Shown here piece after piece: positions 51,321-55,425 of a stretch of DNA of 55,425 nucleotides (the stretch's first letter is position 1; each line of letters starts with the position of its first letter). The notes under the pieces are model-generated. The model worked only from the letters and a program-made list of their open reading frames with translations. It searched no databases and was not told the DNA's origin. A program made the translations under genes and the position numbers. Source of the DNA: Alicyclobacillus contaminans DSM 17975 (GTDB taxonomy: Bacteria; Bacillota; Bacilli; Alicyclobacillales; Alicyclobacillaceae); NCBI RefSeq assembly GCF_000429525.1, contig NZ_AUCA01000024.1, positions 1 through 55,425 of the forward strand. The letters run 5' to 3'.

Positions 51321-53171
51321 ATGAATTTGATGGCATGGTGGCTCGGCACCGGCCTGTCCATTTTGACAGCGGTCGGTATCACCGTTCTATTTGGATTTAA
51401 AGATCTGAAGGATCGGGTTAGCGCGTTCTTTCTGATATGGATGACACTTCTGTGCGGTGCCGTGTTCCTTTGCGCGGGGCCGCTCGGACATCTCACCAAT
51501 GTCGCGTTTCTGGGTGTAAACGCAGTGCTCTGCTTTGGCACATTGCTCGCATTGCGAATACGCAGGCCATTTGTCCCGCTGCGCATTCGTGCCAGCGCCT
51601 TTCCTTCCGTACAATGGCTGCCCACGTTGTACGGAACAGTACTGGTGGTGCTCCTGCTTGGAACGGCTTACGTAGGATACTTGCTCCCTCCCTATGCCTA
51701 CGATGAACTGGCATACCATCTCGTTTCCGTGGCGGCGTGGATACACCATCACAGGCTGGTGGACAGCGGATTTCTCTGGGCGGATGTGTATCCGCGAAAT
51801 GCCGAACTTCTCTACACCTGGCTGTACATGTCCGTGGGCACGGATCAATGGGTTCACCTCGGACAGTGGCTGTTCGGAATCGCCGGAATCACGGCGGTGA
51901 TGGGGACTGCGCGGTTGCTGGGGCTATCCCGCTCGTTCGCTGTGATGGCGGGGGTGTTGTATTTCACGGCGCCGACCATCATTCTCCAGGCGACCACTGA
52001 TTATACGGATCTTGCATTTGTCTCCATGTTCCTGATGTTTTTCTACGACTATCTGAAGTATTTGAGAACGGCCGATGGGCGGTACGCGTTGTTGGCGGGC
52101 GTGGCGGGAGGGATGGCTCTCGGGATGAAGTCGAGTGCCGTCATGTATTTGGGCGTTTGCTGCGCAGTTGCGGCCGCCCACGGCGTGCGTTGGGGCAGAC
52201 AACACCGAATTACGCTTCGACGAAGTGTTCTGGATATTGTGTTGTTCGCCATTCCTTTGATTGGTCTCGGCGGCTATTGGTATCTCCGGGATTGGATTCA
52301 ATTTGGAAATCCGGTGTATCCGTTTACCGTCAGCATTCACGGTCACGTGGTGTTTCCAGGGAAGGGGTCCGTTGAGACGCTGATCATGGCACCAAACACA
52401 CCGGCATCCTTAATCCACCTGCCATGGTGGGCAAGGGTTTGGAAAGCATGGACGAGTATACCGACGTTTTACGCCTACGACATGCGGCTGGGGGGGCTGG
52501 GGCTGCAGTGGACATTCCTCGAACTACCCGCGCTGGTCGTTTTCACAATCTACTTGATCCGGAAAAACTGGGTCCTGCTGCTGCAGGTTGTCGTTCCTCT
52601 CCTAGTTATCTTTGTGCTTGAGCCCGCCGATTGGTGGGCCCGTTACACCTTGTTCATGGCAGCGCTGGGTGCGTGGGCGTTGGCCTATGTGGTCAGTATG
52701 GTTCCAGCTCCTTGGCTGCGAACCACCCTATCCAGCGGAGTGCTGGCCGCCATCTGCATGTCTTATGGTGTGGGCATTGTGCTGTTCACATCAGGTGAGA
52801 AAAGGGATTCCGGGTTCGTCGGCGAGGCTGTGCGCCGGGCTCTTCACACTGCGCCACAGCATCGGACCATCGGCGGTGTGGTGTTTCCGGAATATCGCTG
52901 GGTGGACTCGTTGACTGGACCTACACACCTGATGGTGGATGCGAATGTGCCGGCACTCTACGCCTTCTATGGAAAAAGGGTGGAAAACACGGTGGATGTG
53001 TTGTACGCGCACACGAGAACGGATCTGTTGAGCGCGGTGGTTGAGTCGAAACCGCAGTACCTCGTGGCCGCGAAGGGAGGTGAAGTCGATGCATGGGCAG
53101 AGCGGGAGCCCTCTCTTTTCCAATATGTCGGACAGTACGGTGAATACACCGTCTATCGCGTCACGCCGTAA
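51321..53171 (+). CDS. Integral membrane glycosyltransferase (GT39/PMT_2-like)
   Basis: A 616-residue protein with about a dozen hydrophobic helices and a soluble C-terminal domain (from about 500, RRALHTAPQHRTIGGVVFPEYRWVDSL). The first extracellular loop holds YDELAYHLVSVAAWIHHHRLVDSGF, where the acidic pair is the catalytic position in GT-C enzymes, followed by AELLYTWLYMSVGTDQWVHLGQ. GT-C enzymes use polyprenyl-phosphate sugars outside the membrane. ATG 51321 has AAGGGG 6 bases before it; ATG 51291 has none. The next gene, a UbiA-family prenyltransferase, starts inside its 3' end, so the two probably act on one lipid-linked sugar. Confidence 0.78.
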   Translation: MNLMAWWLGTGLSILTAVGITVLFGFKDLKDRVSAFFLIWMTLLCGAVFLCAGPLGHLTNVAFLGVNAVLCFGTLLALRIRRPFVPLRIRASAFPSVQWLPTLYGTVLVVLLLGTAYVGYLLPPYAYDELAYHLVSVAAWIHHHRLVDSGFLWADVYPRNAELLYTWLYMSVGTDQWVHLGQWLFGIAGITAVMGTARLLGLSRSFAVMAGVLYFTAPTIILQATTDYTDLAFVSMFLMFFYDYLKYLRTADGRYALLAGVAGGMALGMKSSAVMYLGVCCAVAAAHGVRWGRQHRITLRRSVLDIVLFAIPLIGLGGYWYLRDWIQFGNPVYPFTVSIHGHVVFPGKGSVETLIMAPNTPASLIHLPWWARVWKAWTSIPTFYAYDMRLGGLGLQWTFLELPALVVFTIYLIRKNWVLLLQVVVPLLVIFVLEPADWWARYTLFMAALGAWALAYVVSMVPAPWLRTTLSSGVLAAICMSYGVGIVLFTSGEKRDSGFVGEAVRRALHTAPQHRTIGGVVFPEYRWVDSLTGPTHLMVDANVPALYAFYGKRVENTVDVLYAHTRTDLLSAVVESKPQYLVAAKGGEVDAWAEREPSLFQYVGQYGEYTVYRVTP

Positions 53172-54042
53172 AACGATCCATATACGGATGCTCTTTGTCC
53201 AATTGCGCCCGGTTCAATGGACGAAGAACCTGCTGTTATTCGCGGCTCTGATCTTCACCATTCCTCGGATCGACATGGTGATGGTGCTGCATGAGGTGGA
53301 GGCGTTTGTCATATTTTCGTTGGTTTCCGGATGTATTTATATCGTCAATGACTGCCTGGATCTCCCCTTGGACAGGAACGATCCGGAAAAACGACATCGT
53401 CCCATGGCCGCTGGACTGATCACACCGAGACTCGCCCTGTCCTGGGCGGGCGTCCTGCTCGTCGTATGCCTGCCCTGGGCCTTCGCTCTGCATCTAAGGT
53501 TCTTCCTGACGGTTGTGGCTTATCTTGCGCTGAATGTCGCGTATTCCTTTGTGTTGAAAAACATAGTGATTCTCGACATTTTCACCATCGCAACAGGATT
53601 TGTTCTACGCGCCGCCGCTGGAGGATTCGCCATCGGTGTTGAACTGACGCCGTGGTTCCTATGTTGTGCCATGATGTTATCGCTGTTTTTGGCGGCGGGG
53701 AAGCGGAAATACGAGTTCACCGTGTGGCGATATCAGCAACGGCGCGCACCACGCCCCGTGTTGTCACAGTACACGGAAGAATTGTTGAATCAGTTGAATA
53801 GCATCACGGCTGCGCTGGTCATCATGACCTATTCGCTTTTCACATTCTCCTCCGGGCATACGCGCTTTCTCATGCTCACCATTCCACTGGTGGTCTATGG
53901 AATCCTCCGCTATTCGTACCTGTTGTACGCTGCAGGGCAAGGGGGGCGACCGGAGATCATCCTGCTCAAGGACAGACACATTCTCGCAACCGTGGGATTG
54001 TTCGCAGTGCTGGTGGTGGCGTTGCTGTCTGTATTTCATTAG
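53089..54042 (+). CDS. UbiA-family prenyltransferase (decaprenyl-phosphate phosphoribosyltransferase-like)
   Basis: A 317-residue membrane protein with about eight or nine helices. The first Asp-rich motif is NDCLDLPLDRNDPEKRHRPMAAG (residues 87-109, N87, D88, D91, D95); the second region is LDIFTIATGFVLRAAAGGFAIG. The combination KRHRPMAAG plus FVLRAAAG is that of the DPPR-synthase branch, which puts phosphoribose on a polyprenyl phosphate. ATG 53089 has a near-perfect ribosome site AGGGAGGTGA (53074-53083), giving an 83-base overlap with the preceding gene. Ribosyl or arabinosyl transfer onto a cell-surface polymer with the upstream GT-C enzyme is an inference. Confidence 0.82.
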   Translation: MHGQSGSPLFSNMSDSTVNTPSIASRRKTIHIRMLFVQLRPVQWTKNLLLFAALIFTIPRIDMVMVLHEVEAFVIFSLVSGCIYIVNDCLDLPLDRNDPEKRHRPMAAGLITPRLALSWAGVLLVVCLPWAFALHLRFFLTVVAYLALNVAYSFVLKNIVILDIFTIATGFVLRAAAGGFAIGVELTPWFLCCAMMLSLFLAAGKRKYEFTVWRYQQRRAPRPVLSQYTEELLNQLNSITAALVIMTYSLFTFSSGHTRFLMLTIPLVVYGILRYSYLLYAAGQGGRPEIILLKDRHILATVGLFAVLVVALLSVFH

Positions 54043-54422
54043 GGGAGCCACTGGAGAGTCCAACTGAGGGAATGTCAGATGAGGAGTTATATTTACAAAT
54101 CAGTAAATTTGTTGTATTCCCAATTATAAATGTGAAGAAGAGAACTTGCGAAGGGATGCGGACGGGACCTATCCCGAAAGGGCGTCTCCGGCGGTAAACG
54201 CCCGTGGTGCCGGACACCTGTTATACACGAAATCGAAATGGGGAGAAGTCATGCCGTAGGCGGCCGGATGGCATTGGGCACATACCCGACCGCCGTATCT
54301 TTGACGACAAATGGGTCCATCGCGCAGATGCCGCATTCCCCGAGCTACCAACGGATTTCGGTCGCGATGGATCCAAACTAAGTGAAAGGCATTGCAACTG
54401 AGGCGGAAGAGCCCAAATAAAT
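54043..54422. other. Intergenic region with foldable GC-rich segment, no recognised gene
   Basis: The first 100 bases are AT-rich. From about 54160 there are several potential stems: CCCGAAAGGG (54173-54182), GGGCGT/ACGCCC (54180-54185 with 54198-54203) and an alternative TCCGGC/GCCGGA pairing. A leftward frame across it has no recognisable product. It may hold a structured RNA or a decayed gene; I cannot name either. Confidence 0.4.
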
Positions 54423-54926
54423 TTATACGGTTGGGGATTTCATTCCCCTGGACTCCCATTCTTCTCGGGCTGGTCCGTAGACACCGGGGACCTTCACGCC
54501 CGCCTGGCGCATGAGCACCGTCATCTGCCCGCGGTGGTGAATCATGTGCTTGATCAGCAGCGACAGGAGTGCAGCACCGGACAAGTCCATGCCAAATACA
54601 TGACGGATTTCTGTCAGGGACGCGTTGGTCCACTGCTGACGCACGACCTCGGTGGCGGCAGTGCTGACCTGACGGAACGTGTCAGCGATGCGCTTCGCAG
54701 AGGTTGGGACGGTGTCCGCGCCAGCCACAGGTTCAGCCCGGAGTCCAAACGCGGTCAGCATGCCGGGGATACTGGTCACGATGTGCCAAGCGATTCTCCC
54801 CAGCGTACGATCATCTGGTGAAACCTGTTGCTGCAGCGACGCGTCCGTTAAGGCGTCCAGAACTTTCTGCGTGGTGCCAGCTTCCTGATTCCATTCCCGT
54901 ATGAACTCTTCGATGTTGCTGTACAT
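54423..54926 (-). CDS. DinB/YfiT-like metal-dependent family protein
   Basis: A 167-residue four-helix bundle protein of the DinB superfamily. The three metal-ligand histidine positions fit: H in LGRIAWHIVTSIPGML, and the pair in LLIKHMIHHRGQMTVLMRQAGVKVPGVYGPAREEW. The ending VPGVYGPAREEW is very common in Firmicutes DinB proteins. Some relatives are bacillithiol transferases; most have no known role. Start ATG at 54926 follows AGGAGGGATGAAAGG on the minus strand; the frame upstream is open but looks non-coding. It stands alone, read toward the UbiA-type gene. Confidence 0.87.
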   Translation of the reverse strand: MYSNIEEFIREWNQEAGTTQKVLDALTDASLQQQVSPDDRTLGRIAWHIVTSIPGMLTAFGLRAEPVAGADTVPTSAKRIADTFRQVSTAATEVVRQQWTNASLTEIRHVFGMDLSGAALLSLLIKHMIHHRGQMTVLMRQAGVKVPGVYGPAREEWESRGMKSPTV

Positions 54927-55097
54927 CCTTTCATCCCTCCTAGACATCGGTGCCAGATGGACTCCATCCATACTGTACCACATCCCCGAGGACCGGCCAC
55001 AAACGACCAACGCGTCGGAGAAATGGGATACCATGTTTTCATTCCATCGGGCAGCATTCCTGTAATGAAGTAATTTCGGGTTTGAGGCAATAAAAAA

Positions 55098-55425
55098 GTA
55101 AGCGTCAAACCCCTCACACCTTGCGCTTCTCCAGACTTCGTGCGAGAGTCATGCACAGCAACAATCAGCCCCGCCAGGGAACCCAGCGGGGCGATTTCTC
55201 ATGCTATGCTTTTTTCCCGCGCCTGCGGATCCGTTCCGGCAGGCGGTCCGACCACGGGAGTAACTCATCCATCGCCGCCCGGTCGTCCGTTCGGATGTTG
55301 GGCAACCGCTCGAACAGGTATTCCAGGTACAGATACGGGTCCAGCCCGTTCTCCTTGGCTGTCTCCACCAGGCTGTAGGCAATGGCGCTCGCCCTTGCCC
55401 CGCGCGGTGTATTCGCGAACAGGAA
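55098..55425 (-). mobile_element. IS66 family insertion sequence, end entering the window
   Basis: GTAAGCGTCAAACCCC at 55098 has the GTAAGCG start typical of IS66 terminal inverted repeats. The transposase 3' end lies about 105 bases inside it, in the expected direction. The bases just outside (ATAAAAAA, 55090-55097) could be the 8-bp target duplication, but the other end of the element is beyond the window. Confidence 0.75.
55204..55425 (-). CDS. IS66 family transposase, C-terminal part (cut by window end)
   Basis: The last 73 codons of an IS66 TnpC-type transposase, read leftward from the window end: FANTPRGARASAIAYSLVETAKENG, then YLYLEYLFERLPNIRTDD, DELLPWSDRLPERIRRRGKKA and a stop. ASAIAYSLVETAKENGL and YLEYLFERLPN are the standard IS66 C-terminal signatures. 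The rest of the gene lies beyond 55425, so it is not possible to say whether the element is intact. Confidence 0.88.
   Translation of the reverse strand, partial: FLFANTPRGARASAIAYSLVETAKENGLDPYLYLEYLFERLPNIRTDDRAAMDELLPWSDRLPERIRRRGKKA

Noticed and set aside
1-55425. CRISPR arrays, tRNA/rRNA genes, prophage genes, replication origin
   Set aside because: No regularly spaced repeats, no cloverleaf-like or rRNA-like stretches, no phage structural or integrase genes and no DnaA-box cluster were noticed on reading; a dedicated tRNA or covariance scan was not possible.

Overview
The window looks like a chromosome segment of an acidophilic, moderately GC-rich member of the Firmicutes, close to Alicyclobacillus. 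The clearest pointers are an esterase matching the A. acidocaldarius EST2 type almost motif for motif (31346-32287), a secreted sedolisin-type (S53, kumamolisin-like) acid protease (27521-29401), Gram-positive style lipoprotein sugar-binding proteins, a Mn-dependent family II pyrophosphatase, and strong Shine-Dalgarno sequences before most genes. No rRNA, tRNA or CRISPR array was seen. The genus is an inference.

Layout. The left edge is the tail of an IS4-like transposase (1-336). A five-gene catabolic operon follows (385-6708): enoyl-CoA hydratase, benzoate-CoA-ligase-like enzyme, adenine-deaminase-like amidohydrolase, hot-dog thioesterase and aldehyde dehydrogenase, closed by a strong terminator. 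Next come the polyphosphate pair ppx-ppk (6874-10495) and a two-gene AAA ATPase plus TOPRIM-like cassette (10601-12384) resembling OLD/PARIS/AbiL-type defence modules. An AIM24-family gene and a decayed locus (13530-14095) separate these from two complete sugar ABC operons: xylFGH plus a Gfo/Idh/MocA oxidoreductase (14489-19314), and rbsR-rbsD-rbsA-rbsC-rbsB-rbsK (19525-25546). Both have readable promoter or operator DNA.

The middle (25634-34034) holds single genes: an acidic Ser/Thr/Asp-rich protein, an aldo/keto reductase, the S53 protease, ppaC, a DUF985 cupin, the EST2-like esterase and an FAD-dependent dehydrogenase. A regulator, an M20 amidohydrolase, a DUF3311 protein and an SSF symporter (34096-38375) look like a unit for uptake and hydrolysis of N-acylated or modified amino acids. 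A scar follows in which the 3' end of a Fur/Zur gene, the middle of a ZnuA gene and the 3' half of a ZnuB gene are fused (38443-39554). After it is a carbamoylase/allantoate-amidohydrolase-like enzyme.

From 41219 to 49394 lies a hexuronate catabolic cluster: GntR regulator, MFS sugar porter, uronate isomerase, fructuronate reductase, mannonate dehydratase, KDG kinase and KDPG aldolase. Together they would take glucuronate to pyruvate and glyceraldehyde-3-phosphate. Three copies of a TATAC-WA-GTATWC operator stand before the regulator, the transporter and the isomerase; two of them sit inside recognisable promoters, which points to one GntR regulon.

The right end begins with a visibly AT-rich island (about 49.4-51.3 kb) containing an XRE-TPR regulator and an adjacent 16-codon ORF. 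It continues with a membrane glycosyltransferase overlapping a UbiA-family prenyltransferase, a DinB-family gene, and the end of an IS66 element entered at 55098. The window is therefore bounded on both sides by insertion sequences.
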